A DNA stretch of 64,000 nucleotides, taken from assembly GCA_000729835.1 (NCBI GenBank), contig JFHB01000052.1, positions 102,323 through 166,322 of the forward strand. The letters are read 5' to 3'. Below, in pieces: positions 45,521 through 57,777 of this stretch (positions are counted from its first letter, which is position 1; each line of letters starts with the position of its first letter). The notes below the pieces were generated by a model, which made no database searches, was not told the DNA's origin, and was given only the letters and a program-made list of their open reading frames with translations. Source of the DNA: Atkinsonella hypoxylon. Lineage: Eukaryota > Ascomycota > Sordariomycetes > Hypocreales > Clavicipitaceae. The position numbers and the translations under genes are program-made.

Positions 45521-47338
45521 GAGGATTAAGGAAGAGGAGGTGAGTTAGACAGACGTTGAAGTCAGTGCCAGATCATAACCTATGTATAGCGCTATGTCCG
45601 ATGCCAAAACGGTGGACGGCAATGTCAACGAGGTAGCTGTTTGAGGATCAAAGGGTCGAGATGTGGTCTGGTGGCTATTGGACATTATTGTTGGAGTCGG
45701 TGACGTCGTTGCTACACTGACTGGCCTGACCTGCGCGCTCCCTTTGCGTGGGCGGTGTAGAGGGTACTTCGATTTATCGGCGAATCTCACCATGATAGAA
45801 GTCTCTGTAATTTCTAGCCATAAAATGGTTACATCAAGTGGATGTGGAAGCGTCTGCGCTGTTACATATTTTAAACAATACATAACTCATTCAAGAGTCT
45901 CATAATACCATCGTCTAGCTGATTACTTCCTCCGCACGCCAAATGAGATGCGTACGCAAACACGCAGCAACGGATTTTTGAATACGCAGCAGCAACTAGG
46001 CCTAGAGTAGAAGAATAGTGGGAACTATAACTTAAATTGTGGAGACAATCTAATAGAGGCTGCGCTTATTAAAGGCCTAAGTTATAGAAATCTTAATAAA
46101 TATTAAAAATAAAGAAATATAGTAATTTAACTTAAATTATTAAATAAAAAGCTCTAAATAATAGATTCTATAGTTTAAATAGATCTAGCTAATAGAGTAT
46201 ACTATAACTATAGGCTCTACTAGTTTAGGGTCTTAACAACTAATATAAGAGACAATAAAGTACTTTTTACTAGTAAAATCCCTGCAAAAATACTTGCTGC
46301 TGCGTATTCTAAAATCCGTTGCTGCGTGTTACAGTCACTCGTCTGGCTCGGCAGTGGGTTGCTTACCTAGGTAGTAGCGAGCCCTAAGTACTAGTCCTTG
46401 AGAGTCAAGATACATCACTTTGTAACATCCACGACTGTCCTAGGCTCCAAGCCCACCATTGCGTGATTTAAGGTATCTCCCGTGTAAGTTGCAATGCAAA
46501 AGTGGAACCCGCAATCCTGGGTGACGCATGGTGACAATACTACCTAGGTACTTGTAGCCACAGAACAAATTCTATGGCATACGATTACACCAGGATAATC
46601 AAAATAAATCGTTCAGATAATTTGCATTTGGTTTATATACGGAATAGATCAAGCGATAACCGGTAAACAGTGGCTCTCGTCACTATGTATCTTGCTCCCC
46701 GAGTAAATTTTACCGCGCAAGACGGGCTGGCGTGCAGTTTCAATGTGATGTGCCATGAGAGGCGAGAGGCCCCCAGTTATCGTGGGCGTCACAGCTAGTT
46801 CAAAATGCGGCCTCGCAGGGCGCTTCTGCACGCTAACCGTGTTGGTGCATGTGCTGATAAAGCAGTTGCACAAGAACGAATGGTGAAGCCTCGGAGATAC
46901 CCGAAGTGTTTGCTAGCATGTACGGAATAGACACCCCAAAAACTCCTTGGCTCAGGCGCGAAACCGGAAACAGCGCCCAGTTGTGCAATGTAAGTCTTTG
47001 CCGCCCGGATGCTTACATGTACTTCTATCATGGGGTAACTAATTCACCACAATAAAGCAAGTGTTCCTGAACCCGCTTAGCTGGTTGGTTAATAATCCTT
47101 GTCGGCGCAAAGCGACGGTGCGGGAATGCACGCCCCGCCGCTTGCCACATCATTTGCCTTGTCGGCAGATGATAAGTTGCGCCATGGCCCGAGCACCAGC
47201 TGGCCTTTCTTCAACACGTTGATGGTCGTCGCCTTCACACACTATGTCATCTCCACTCTCCGGACTCGGTGCAAAGAGTACTCGAATCGCGCCATCCCTT
47301 TAATCCTGCAGCTTGTTGGGCTGTGAGCGCCTGCTTCT
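45521..47338. other. Intergenic region containing a MITE
   Basis: Apart from the inverted-repeat element at 45960-46329, no gene is supported. A minus-strand frame at 45545-45883 and a plus-strand frame at 47099-47326 have no family features. Confidence 0.4.
45960..46329. mobile_element. MITE with about 36-bp terminal inverted repeats
   Basis: ACACGCAGCAACGGATTTT at the left is matched by the reverse complement of the right end (CCGTTGCTGCGTGT), and the match extends inward through ACGCAGCAGCAA. The 300-bp interior is AT-rich and non-coding. TA follows the right end; a clean left duplication is not obvious. Confidence 0.65.
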
Positions 47339-48814
47339 ATGAAGGTGACATACGCGGTTTTTCATCATGCGCATCCCAACGTGGCCATCACTTTGGGTTT
47401 CTTCCTCATGGTGAGTGATGTCTGGAAGCTGGCCGATGCCAGCCAGATCGATCCATGCTCCATGCTCCACGTTCTATTCGTGACAGTCTCACTTAGCACG
47501 AAGCTTCTCTCATTGGGATTTCGCGTTCTGAACATCCTTCATTAACTATCTGATGACACAGTACTCGTTGCTCGTAGTCTATGTACGATCAAAATGTTGG
47601 AGAGACCCCACGTCCCTATTCTTCCAGGCGCGGCGTGCACACGCGCCTTCGTACTCGACGCACCGAATACAACAGGCAAGCCAATTTGCCGACTCGGTGG
47701 GATCCGGAAAAGTAGTGCAGGAAGAGAGATCGAACTCTCCCGAATTGTGCGTCGGCGTTGCATCCGTGCAAAGAGACGGGATATCGTACCTGAAGTCAAC
47801 ACTAGGTTCCCTTCTACAGGGCCTGAGCAACAAAGAGCGGGCCCGCCTCCATGTCGTCGTCCTTATAGCTCATATCAACCAGCACGAGCATACAGATTTT
47901 TTCCAACCATGGCTTGCCAAAATGGCTGATAGCCTTCCTTCATACGGTGACTCTCCGGAGAGACTGGCGCTTGCCGAGCAAATGAAGGACCAAACTCATG
48001 CTGTCAAGTCCAAATTCGATTACTCGATACTGATGGAAGAATGCGCCAAGTCCCGCGCGCCGCACGTGCTCCTCATCGAGGATGATGTTGTATTTCTCGA
48101 CGGTTGGAGACACCGGGTCATGACAGCCATAGGAATCGCCATTAGTGAGTCGTGGGAAGTGGCGCGTAAAGACTGTACGTCCTCTGCACTAGAACATACG
48201 CGGTGGCGGAAACTGACTGGGAAATAGTTCTATATTTACGCCTTTTTTACTACGAAAGTCTGCGTGGATGGAACGTATCATTCTTGCCCAAATACACTGG
48301 CTGGTGCATCGTCTTTGGCTCCGTGGTTGTAAGTCTCATGTGTCTAGTACGGCGCTACGCTGCTTCGACACGTCGGTACATCACTCGCCAATTGTTTCTC
48401 CTCACGATACTCGTCTTCATACCCATGCTCATAACACTCTTCTTTGCCGCCGGGGCAAATTGTGTCTTTCCGCAGCCCGAGGGCGTCCACCTGATGCCTA
48501 CTGATGCATGTTGTGGCCAAGGACTGGTGTTTCCGCTCTCGACCATTAAAGACCAATTACTCCCTCTGTTCCGCAGCAACAGGTGGTCAGAATCACCGAC
48601 AGATAGCTTCATAGAGGATTTTGCGGATGCAACGGGGAAGCTGCGATGGGGCTTGACACCGGTGGTATTGCAACATGTTGGCAGCAAGAGCACGTACGAA
48701 GAAGATAAAGGGATATATGGGACCATGACGCCCAATGATATCTGGAATTTTGCTTTTGAGCAGAACGAGGCGACTAGGCTCGCCGAGGAGCATTCGCTGG
48801 CTATCAGCAGGTAG
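47339..48814 (+). CDS. PGAP4-like membrane glycosyltransferase
   Basis: Exons join(47339..47410, 47562..48144, 48228..48814) give 413 aa. Splicing exon 1 to exon 2 produces one continuous N-terminal membrane helix (ITLGFFLMYSLLVVYV), which supports the junction. The glycosyltransferase half has CVGVASVQRDGISYLKSTLGSLL, LHVVVLIAHINQHEH and HVLLIEDDVVFLDGW. EDD is the likely metal/sugar-nucleotide motif. Two further helices form a hairpin (TGWCIVFGSVVVSLMCL and LFLLTILVFIPMLITLFF). C-terminal domain residues LRWGLTPVVLQHVG follow. A helix hairpin inserted in a GT-A-like fold is the layout of PGAP4/TMEM246, which adds GalNAc to GPI anchors in animals. I infer Golgi glycosylation of lipid- or GPI-linked substrates; the fungal substrate is not known to me. 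Confidence 0.72.
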
Positions 48815-50418
48815 CGTTTCTTTTCAATGTTTAATAGAATACCATGAGAGAGTTATGTAGGCCCATAAAATGTAATGAACAAGCGTCAAGAATTCTTGTA
48901 CTGTTTTCAAGCTACTGATGAAGCAGAGTAGGCACCAGTGCTATCTACGGATCACCAGGATGTTGCAGTGACGTCACTGAGTGATAGTGCGCTTTGCTTG
49001 CGCTTTGCTTGCGCTTTGCTTGCGCTTTGCTCCATTCGCTGTAAGTAATGATTTCGTTAACGTGCAATTAATTTTCTTTTCAACGTTTTACAACATATTA
49101 AAGCCTATCCATGAATCCAGTATTAAAACCTGTTTTTGTGATCACGTCAAGTACCATATGCGAGCCCTTGACTGTCCTTCCAGCCGTCGTGGTGCCCGCA
49201 TCTCAACTTGCCGCCCTTTCCGGTCCTCCAACCCTGGACTTGGACTGTCTCTTTCTCCTCGCTGATGACTCAAACAGCAGCCAGTCTCAGATTAGGCATA
49301 CGTTAATAGAATAATTTACCAGCCGATTCTAAGCGAAGTAGCTTTGTGCAACCACTTAACTTTTTTTTGGAAGGTTTTTGACTCTTGTCTGGAGCCACTT
49401 GTCTGGAGCCACTTGCCTGGCCTGTCGGATTGCGATACCAAGCTGAGTGGACAACTTTTGCTTTTTCCCAGCCTGTTCCATCCCGCCTTCCCTTTACTTT
49501 ATGTTTCAGTCTTGTTTCATACAGTTGCTGCTTCGGGTCATGGACGACAAAAGGCGCTATATGGCTGGAGGATTGACGAGGGGATTCATATGTCCTCCGT
49601 AGATAGGCTTGCAGGGCCCCTTCAAACAAGGACGAACAATGATTCCCAATTTATCCAAGATATTAACCTTGATGTACTCATTTTAAAGACGCGGGAAAAG
49701 CTGAAAGAACAGTTCCGTTGTGAATCCATCACCCACGGCCCAGCGTCGCCCCGCAAAGCAACGAAGCCTCATGACGCTCAAAGACAAAACCCCCAGAAAC
49801 AAAGCTGCGCATTTCCTCCGATGGAAAAGCAAAAATAACAAAAATCCGGGAATCTAGCCACATGAAGAACGCATAGCAAAACTAGCCTTACTATGGGGGG
49901 TTCCGCGGATAAGCCCGCCCCTCCCTTGCAGTCGTCGGCAACGTCATCTATCCTCCGAGTCAGATGCAATCACAGCTCAATACAAGATCAGCGCTATTTT
50001 CGTAGGGAGGAAATCCGATGTTATGGCGCGCTGAGTCCCACCTGGTCTCAGACAGTCAGCCGTTGAAACTTGCATGTTTTGCACAGTTTTTCTTCCAGGC
50101 AGTAGCTTGCTCGGGATGATCATTGTTACACTGCGCTTCGCGGCGCACGGCAAGGGAAGCAAAAGAAATATGGTCACATTGATTGCGCAAGATTTGCCAT
50201 GTTACCAACTCATAACCGTAAGGATTTTAATTCATTATTTCCTTTGTGACTTGAGACCAGTTGCAATTAGGATGGATGAATCAAGTTCATCTCAGTATTT
50301 CGGATACTGGGCATTATGTACATTCGTCATCAGCCATTTGTTCGTTCTCGTGGTCTAAAGTATGTACATGAAAAAAACATGCAAGTTCTGAAAAGTTCTT
50401 TTCCATCGTTCACCGTGT
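48815..50418. other. Intergenic region with an 11-bp tandem repeat
   Basis: GCGCTTTGCTT repeats about four times at 48989-49031. No gene supported elsewhere; the open frame at 49344-49838 lacks domain features and contains a duplicated GTCTGGAGCCACTT at about 49387-49413. Confidence 0.4.
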
Positions 50419-51697
50419 TCAAAGATTGGCTTTGAGGAAGTCGGTGATGGCCTTGTAAGTGAAGGTGTGGAAGTATCCGTAGTTCAATCCGTGGCCGGCA
50501 TTGGGCACAATGGTGGCGTTGAACGTCTTCGCCTTCTTGAAACTCTTTCTGGAGTGCTCGATCAAGTTGGGGGCAGAGCCACCGATAGCCATGGTGTTCA
50601 TGCAGTCGCCTCCGCAGAAGGGCACATCGCGATCTGCGACGTGTTTAGTTCCCGGCACTTGCGGCTTGCTTTGTTGGGGAAAGGATCACACTCACCACCG
50701 GTAATAATCATGACTGGGCCTGCGAAGTTGCTGGATGTAGGTCCCGATCCGAGAGTGAGCAACTCTCCAACAGTGACGGGCTGACGCTTCTTGGCAACCA
50801 ACTCTAGTATCTCGGGGTCGAAATCGCCAGTGCCGAAGTAGTTCATTTGGACTCCAATGCTGGACTTGGGCGTAAAGTACCCGATGCCATAGTCGTCGGC
50901 GAGCGTCTTGATCTCCTTTGCAGGCACGAAGTTGGAGCCGAGAGCAAAGTAGGGCAGGTATTGAGAGACTTGGCTGAAGCCGGTAAGGACGATGCCGTCC
51001 GTGATATCGGGGTACATATCAGTCAGGCCGAGTGTCATGATTGATCCGAATGAGTGGCCTACGTGGACGGTCTTGTCGAACTTGCGAGGTGTGCAGTTGA
51101 GGTGTCCCGCGCGGGCCTGTTTAGTAAGGGCTTTGAGAGCGGCAATTTCGAGGAAAACTTGGATCTCGTTGACGGGCTCGCCGTGGGAAGAGTGGCCGAT
51201 ACCGAGGCGATCCCACGACAGAGTGGAGTAACCGGCACCTACAGCGTCAACAACATAGCTATAGTTGTAGTTGTTGAAAGGGGAGTTCCAGTAGCTGCGG
51301 TCAAATCCAATGCCGTGAGTAAGGATTTGGAGAGCGCGACCGGGGCCATGGTCAGGTTCGCAGTAGGTCGCGGCCAACTTGTAGTTTCCCGACACGGTTT
51401 TGAACTGATTATGAAGCAGAAGCAAGGTGTTAGTTACAGATGCTGCACCATTTTGTAACTCTGAGCATGGCTGGGAAGAGACTTTGCACTTACGCCCTGA
51501 AAGTAGTTGGCTGTCACATTGTATCCAGGTCTACTGAATCCTATCATCAGGTCGGTGATCTCTATTTCGGTAGAAGGCGCCTTCAAATTAAAGACTCCAT
51601 TTCGAGAGCTGATGGATATGGGGACTGTGAGGTTTGTGCAATACATTGCCGTTGCCACCGCGGCGTAGGCGAGGAAAAGCGTTGTTGACCCGAGCAT
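50419..51697 (-). CDS. Secreted alpha/beta-hydrolase (lipase/esterase-like)
   Basis: Exons complement(50419..50633, 50696..51404, 51494..51697) give 375 aa. The ATG at 51697 begins a hydrophobic leader (MLGSTTLFLAYAAVATAMYC), so the protein is probably secreted or anchored. Exon 2 contains HGIGFDRSYW (oxyanion region), SWDRLGIGHSS and the nucleophile elbow GHSFGS, with the catalytic serine. Exon 3 gives TGDRDVPFCGGDC, a plausible acid-residue segment, and NAGHGLNYGY, the catalytic histidine. All three triad elements are therefore in order for the alpha/beta-hydrolase fold. Several N-glycosylation sequons (NYS, NVT, NCT) fit secretion. The substrate is unknown. The spacing of CGGDC suggests a disulphide near the active site. 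Confidence 0.85.
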
Positions 51698-54600
51698 CAC
51701 GTTTAGAAAAAAGAGGAACTCTTGCCCCTTTGATGACAAGATAGTGCTAATAAAAAGCGCCGCGTATATACAAGCAGATAAGAAAGGATCGATTGTTATA
51801 CCAGAACGGCAGTATAGAGGAAGTAGTATGTCAGGGGCGGTAACTGTCGAGGATGAAAGTCACAGGAAGAATGGCGCACATATGTATCAAGGAGATGCAG
51901 ACGGGGTTCACTTTATATTCGAAGACGGTGTTATTAATGATTCCCGGTGGCCTTCGATAAACGATTTGATGCTCCGGCAAGCCAGGAAACAACAAGAATC
52001 AATCAACGTAGTCGGACCATTTCCCCGGGAACCCCATATCTGGCTGGCAAGGGGGTTGCGATCAGATACCAGCCCCTCCCCCCGAATCAGTCTTGGGATG
52101 TCAAACGTCTTCCAAAACTAGCATCGTGTGTGCCTGACTGATGTCCTCATCCGCTGCTCGGTATGTCTATGAATGAGACCCCCCCACAATTCATCTGGTC
52201 TAGAGCCGGGGAACCTCAACAAGTGGGTAAAATGGGTGGCTAGAGATTCAATCCTATGCCGCTAGGCGCCGGACTAAACACATTCTAGATCGCAAGGGGA
52301 CGGCATGCCACCAGACTGCTCTTCCTTCGTATTTCTCTCCGTAGAACGTACCAATTAGGTCATAGGCAGCATCTCTTAGTCATTGTCGGAGATAGAATGG
52401 AGACTAAATAATGAATATCTCCGGAGAAATCGCGTCAATGAATCTGGAAAGGAAGGTTTTCTCAACAAACGGCTTCCTCTAGCAATTGACGCCTGAGCTA
52501 TATATTTGTCGTTCGTGAGAAGGCGTACGGCCGCAGGCTGTCAGAAGCTTAACCTACGGTTTTTTTTTTTTTCCTTTTTTTTCCTTTTTTCTACCCTTTT
52601 TTTCCGGGTAAATCCACCATGCAGTAGCAAGCGCTTGCCAGTGAGGTAGAAAGGCCAATTGACTGCTCAAGCGAAGTTTTGAACCCGACCTGACCTGACC
52701 TAAGGTATCTGTGGGTCCTAGGGTGGGTTACAGTGGCGCTCAATTGCGGGTCTTAGTTCACCGGTTATATTGAGTGTCCCTGCGCTAGTACATTATAACG
52801 TACTGCACTGCTATATTGCCTAAGAAAATAGAAAAATTTACATAAAAAAAATTAAAAGAATTATGGAATGTACAACAGCTTTGTTAAATTTGTGTCACAT
52901 TTTTTATCAATTTTTAATCCCTTTTAAACTATATTATTTGCAGTGTATACCACTTTATATATACAAAAAGATCCTAGTAGACTCTAAGCTTGAAGCGGCC
53001 AATGAAAAGAGCTACTGTGCGTCATCTAGACCCAATCTCAGGTCAGGTCAGGTCAGGTCAATACCTCAGCTCAGCTCAGGTTGGGTTCAAACCTCGGGTG
53101 ATCTAAAGACTCCAATTGACTCAACCTAGGGATTTAGCTACAAACCCCAGTCTCTGCCGGGAGAACCGGATAAAGGAGAAAGAGTATTCCGTATTCCGTA
53201 GTAGCCAGGCTAATGCAGCTGGGGGGATTCGATATCTGTCGCAAATATTGGACGTGCCCACGGCACACAAGTCATGTTCAACCTCGTCTTTGCCGGGATA
53301 AGGAAGAGGAGGTGCCACTGTTTTTTGGTTCTCAGATTAGGCAGAAGGTTAGTTGATATTGAACGTGTTCAATCTTTCGGGATAGCCTATCAACTTCCTC
53401 CTCCATGGAGTGTGTTTACTGTGAGTCTCGGCTTGGCATGAGTTCAAAAGCGCGGCAAAGCAACGGTAACGTCTTATAGAGTTTCAAGCGAGTAAAGTTT
53501 GCCAGGACTTTCGAAAGATAGAATGCCACACTTGAGCCGGCAAAAGAAAGCAAAGATTACCTGGCGTTAGTTTTGTCTCAGTCGCTTGCATGTCGCGGCT
53601 GGCGATCTGCGCTTCCCTCGGTAATTTCGATGTGCCAATTGGATCCCGAGAAGGCCGCGAGAGGTAAAGAGTTGCCGACGGATTAGAATTACTTCTTAAA
53701 GAACAGCATAGTGGCATAGTAACGGTGCTCCTTGACTGATTGCACTAGCTTCCGTATTGCGTATTGGAGGATTTGGCAGGCGTGATGCCGAAGAAGCCAC
53801 AGCTTCCAAGGGTTAGCCAGCAAAACTACTTCGCCGTAGCAAAATTTGCCCGCTGATGTAATAGAGGAGCAATTACAGACTATTGTGAGCTCCCGCTGCT
53901 TCAACTTTACAAAGTAGAGTTATTATTCTTAACACCCTCAAGCGCCATTCATCGTTGCCAAGCTCGTATTTCTTTGTATTCCTCTGTGACATACATAAGC
54001 GTGGAATATACGTGTTGTCCTTGAAAATCGCAGGTATTGTTGGAAACGATGTGGACACTGAAGGAAATAGAATGAAAGAGAATGAAATGAAGCATTCGGC
54101 AAGCATGGAGTCACCAACGCGCCCACATGGTGATCCCAAACACCTAGGAAAGACAGCAACTAAACAGATTTGTTATCGCAAAGGCAAGCCGGATGTAACT
54201 GATCAAGAACTACTTTCTTCGGTCGAACCTTCCCCCACTCTATAATGGGGTATAATTCTTGAACTTCTAGTCAGCATTCATTCTTCAGACATAGTCGATG
54301 GCTGTTAATCCTCAATTAGTTCAATAGCACAGAAATTATTTCGCATCGGACCAATAACATCCTTGTCTATCAAGGGATGTTTATGCTTCACTGCATTTGG
54401 ATAAAGCTGCAAATAAAAACACCTGAATGTTAGTGGCGGGTTATCCGTACTTCAAAGTCGCGAAGCCGGCCTTATGTAAAGAGATATAGTCGGCCAATCT
54501 GATATTAAAGGCTTCAGAAGCTATAGTTCAAGCGCGATCCTCGAGAATAACGGTGTGAAATGTGTAAAAGTAGCGGAAGTGCCTTCTCGTAGAAAAGGTG

Positions 54601-56346
54601 AGCGCAGGTACCTCTTCTGTTTTGGGGAGCTCCTACTACATGTTAAAAAAATCGCCTACTACGTGTCTCGCTACTCCATGACATCAACTTATATGAGTAA
54701 ACCGCAGGACGCCAATTTCGCATCCCCGGCATTTCCCCGCTTTCCATTAACCTTGGTGGACTTCCCCTTGTCCTTTTAGAGCTGGCTCTACGGAGTACAA
54801 CGCCAGTCCATGCAAAAACCACCCAGAGTGGAATGGCAACAAGACTATTAAGCGCCATCCAACGGCAACGACTTGGCACCCAGTAATCACGAAGACGGAC
54901 CTGTTTTTGTCTGTGGGGTTGTGAAGGTGAAGCCTTCATACCATTCAGACAAGCTAAAAAATCCTACACAAATCTTTCGGGGACCTGGCAGAGTTGGGAG
55001 GCAATCACCAGCTCCATGCAGGGACGGCTGGCTCGCTGGGTCTACCACACTGTTCGGACACGTTGACGCACCACCACAAACATCCCCGTCGACGGTCCAT
55101 GCCACATCCATTTCAATGTTGGTGACCATGATTGACGACCACACCTCCCGTTCTTTGAGACAAATATAAGGACTCTTGTGCGTCTGGCGGATGGGCGAAG
55201 TACTCGTGGATCTCCACGCAATTTCCGCATGATTGCGATGTCCGATGCTCCTTAAATTCGCGGCCAAACTCGGCTCGTTGACATGCTGGCGGTGTTCCCA
55301 GAGGACATTCACGGCGAGACGGGGGTGTGTTTTTTCATCCAGCTGCGGCGCGCATCACGACAGACCTATATACCTGGTGGTACCTCGACTGCTTCCCAAA
55401 TAGGATGGCGGTTTCCTCGTTGTATTTCTAAATACGGCAGCATCTCTTGCCCGTACGTCGCCCATGGTGCTTGATGATCTGCGCTGCGATGTGTGAAAAG
55501 TAATTACTCTTCTGCTTTGCTCTACCACAATCTCTTTTCTGCACCCGCCCCTTACTATGGCACCATCCTCTCGTGATAAAGGTTCAAAGTTTTACCCTAC
55601 GCTCAGCTCAATATTTGACTTGGAGATTCTCCGACATGAGTTGTTTTAGGATATCCTCGTGATCTGTTAGCTGCTGTCACTATCAAACTGGGGCGACGAG
55701 ACAGCTGTGGCGCCGCATCGGCGTTTGACGTCCCTTTCAGAATTGCTCAACTCCATTTTCCAGATTGCTGCATCATCGGTACTAGTTTTGCTCATATCAT
55801 CGGTTGGCCGCAAAATGTCTGCTTGTGGGTGCCTAATGTTACCCACCCATTGGTAGGGGTTTTGAATTAGAGCGCCTAGCTGGCTAGTAAAATATTAAAT
55901 TGAGAAGGTTTGTTGTTTTTTGTGGCATACCTGCATGCAAGACGGTTCTTCATATCACCAACGGCAAGGATCATATGCGTGTTGGTTGTCTCTGTCACAT
56001 ACAAAGCAGGCGCCGGTCGTCCTATTTTCAGATTGATTCTACATGCTCTTCCTCTTAAATCTATCCTATTCAACGCGTCTTACGTCTTTCTAAAGCTTTA
56101 TGGAGATGACGTGGATCTTGCTTGCTGCCACTACCGTTGTCCCGAACCACCGGGATACTATACTTGCTATAAGTACAATCCCTGAGGATTCATCAAACAG
56201 TTCGATGTTTGGAAACACTATAAGTCTTCTATGCTACTACAATTGTTTTGCTGCTAGAGGATAAGACTCGGCGGGTATAGATGTGTCAAGAATCTATCCG
56301 ATACAGTGCCAGACGTGTGGGAATACGTAGATAATAAGTGCCGTGC
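51698..56346. other. Gene-free, repeat-bearing region
   Basis: No gene supported in 4.6 kb. It contains a T/C-rich run at about 52559-52605, the inverted-repeat element at 52665-53111, and scattered short frames without features. Several GTATTCCGTA-type motifs recur (for example near 53190). Confidence 0.4.
52665..53111. mobile_element. Putative MITE bounded by CCAATTGACT direct repeats
   Basis: TTGAACCCGACCTGACC (52679 onward) through AAGGTAT is matched by the reverse complement of 53056-53085 (TTGAACCCAACCTGAGC through GAGGTAT). CCAATTGACT occurs at 52655-52664 and 53112-53121 as a direct repeat just outside. A 5-bp GGTCA array lies inside the right end at about 53039-53055. Confidence 0.5.
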
Positions 56347-57777
56347 TCAGTCGGTCAGTTCAAAGGCAATATAGGGCAGCAATACCCGGCATGCTTTTAA
56401 CAAGACCATTACCGACTCCACGATAGTAAGTGGTAGTTTCCAAACCGGCCTAGACAAGAATAAAATCCAAATTGAAAAGAAAGCCACGGCAAAGAAATGA
56501 TATATAAGGGTTGAAGGCTTTCTGATAATGCCGCCTAACAATCCTGCAGGTCCATCCACGCAAATACCGCCTCGTTTAAAATACTCGAAGCAGCCTTGTC
56601 GAAGGACCTCTAAGTAATAATCATCGGCGGCGAACAGGGAGTACAATGCTTGAGCTAAGATGTTGATCACAAAGGTATGCCTTTTCCGCCGCCAGTGGAA
56701 GACGGTCAACTGTTGAAGAACCTGAGCGGTATTCTTAAAATCTGGCGTCCGCGATGGGTCAAGTAATTCGCTTAATAAGATGACATCATTCAGCGCAACC
56801 GTCATACCTCCCCCAGTAAGAGGGTGGCGCATATTCAGCGCATCTCCAGCAATGATAAGACCTGGTGTACGATTGGGAGCTGCTGGTAGAAATGAATTCG
56901 GCATGCAACGGAGGCGGCCTTTTTCGAGACTAATGGCGAAGGTTGGTTGAACAGATGCGGGCAGGTTAGGCAAAACCCTGTGCTTAATGTAGTTCAAAAC
57001 TCCGCCGTTGGCGGATTTCGCATCCTCGAGGCCCTCAGGAACGTTGATTAGCGCTCTCGTCTCTCGGGTCCCGATTTGATAGAGAAGGACGGGAGAAAAA
57101 CTGCCAAGGAGAACGTGACCAAAGCCCGGCGATGGTAGCACGGCATCCTGCAACTCAAGCGCCCAGAATTTCGAGCGGGATTCTGCTTTCCGCGAAGGCT
57201 TTGCTCGAAATTTGCTTTTATAGCCATCGGCAATGATAGAAAGAGGTGCGAAGTAGTAGTCCGGCCTCCCCCTAGTCAAGCACTTCACCCCTAACACCTG
57301 GTCGGTGTTTTCAGCCATGACTAGACCAGTAACTAACGTCTCTACAAGTGTGATGTTAACCTCCCTTGCGGCACACTCTCTCAACGCCTGAACAAATCGG
57401 CCATGGTGGAAGGAGCGACCTTGGGGCCTCTTAGGAAGAGAGGTGGATATTGAAGAAGTTTCGGAGGGGTAGGGAGTGGTGACGGCTTGACCATGGTAGA
57501 ATACTTCATAGCCCCTGACGGGGATGCTGTCGATGCCATCAAGACAGGTTCCAAGCCCTAGAGTCTCCAAAGCCTGAACGCCACCTGGTTGTAGCAATTC
57601 TCCAACAATCCGATCTGGCTCCTTGAGTGAGCGCTCAAGTAAGAATACTGAGCGATTCTGTCGAGCGAGAGTAATAGCGATAGCAGCTCCAAATATGCCT
57701 GCCCCAACGACTACTACATCCGCATGCCGGTGATTTTCGCGTCGGGAATCGGCCGCTTTCGGTTAGGCAACGACCAT
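56347..57777 (-). CDS. Squalene epoxidase (ERG1) homologue with a disrupted 5' end
   Basis: An open frame of 471 codons follows a TAA at 57763-57765. It has the FAD-binding VVVVGAGIFGAAIA, then DRIVGELLQPGGVQALE and the second FAD motif IIAGDALNMRHPLTGGGM. A hydrophobic C-terminus (YHFFAVAFFSIWILF and VLLPYIAFEL) gives an ER anchor. These are the signatures of squalene monooxygenase, which makes 2,3-oxidosqualene in sterol synthesis. The only nearby ATG (57777) gives MVVA-stop-PKAADSRRENHRHAD, in frame with the rest; no ATG occurs between that stop and the FAD motif. CAA-to-TAA change, a sequence error, or an unseen 5' exon could explain this. The body has no other defect. Probably an extra paralogue rather than the housekeeping copy, but this window cannot show that. 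Confidence 0.78.

Noticed and set aside
49344..49838. 164-codon open frame
   Set aside because: No domain, no homologous neighbour, biased composition; probably chance.
52247..52280. tRNA-like GATTCAATCC sequence
   Set aside because: No acceptor stem or anticodon arm could be folded around it by eye; no tRNA gene is claimed anywhere in the window.
54887..55312. 141-codon minus-strand frame
   Set aside because: No recognised motif or plausible splice partners; treated as non-coding.
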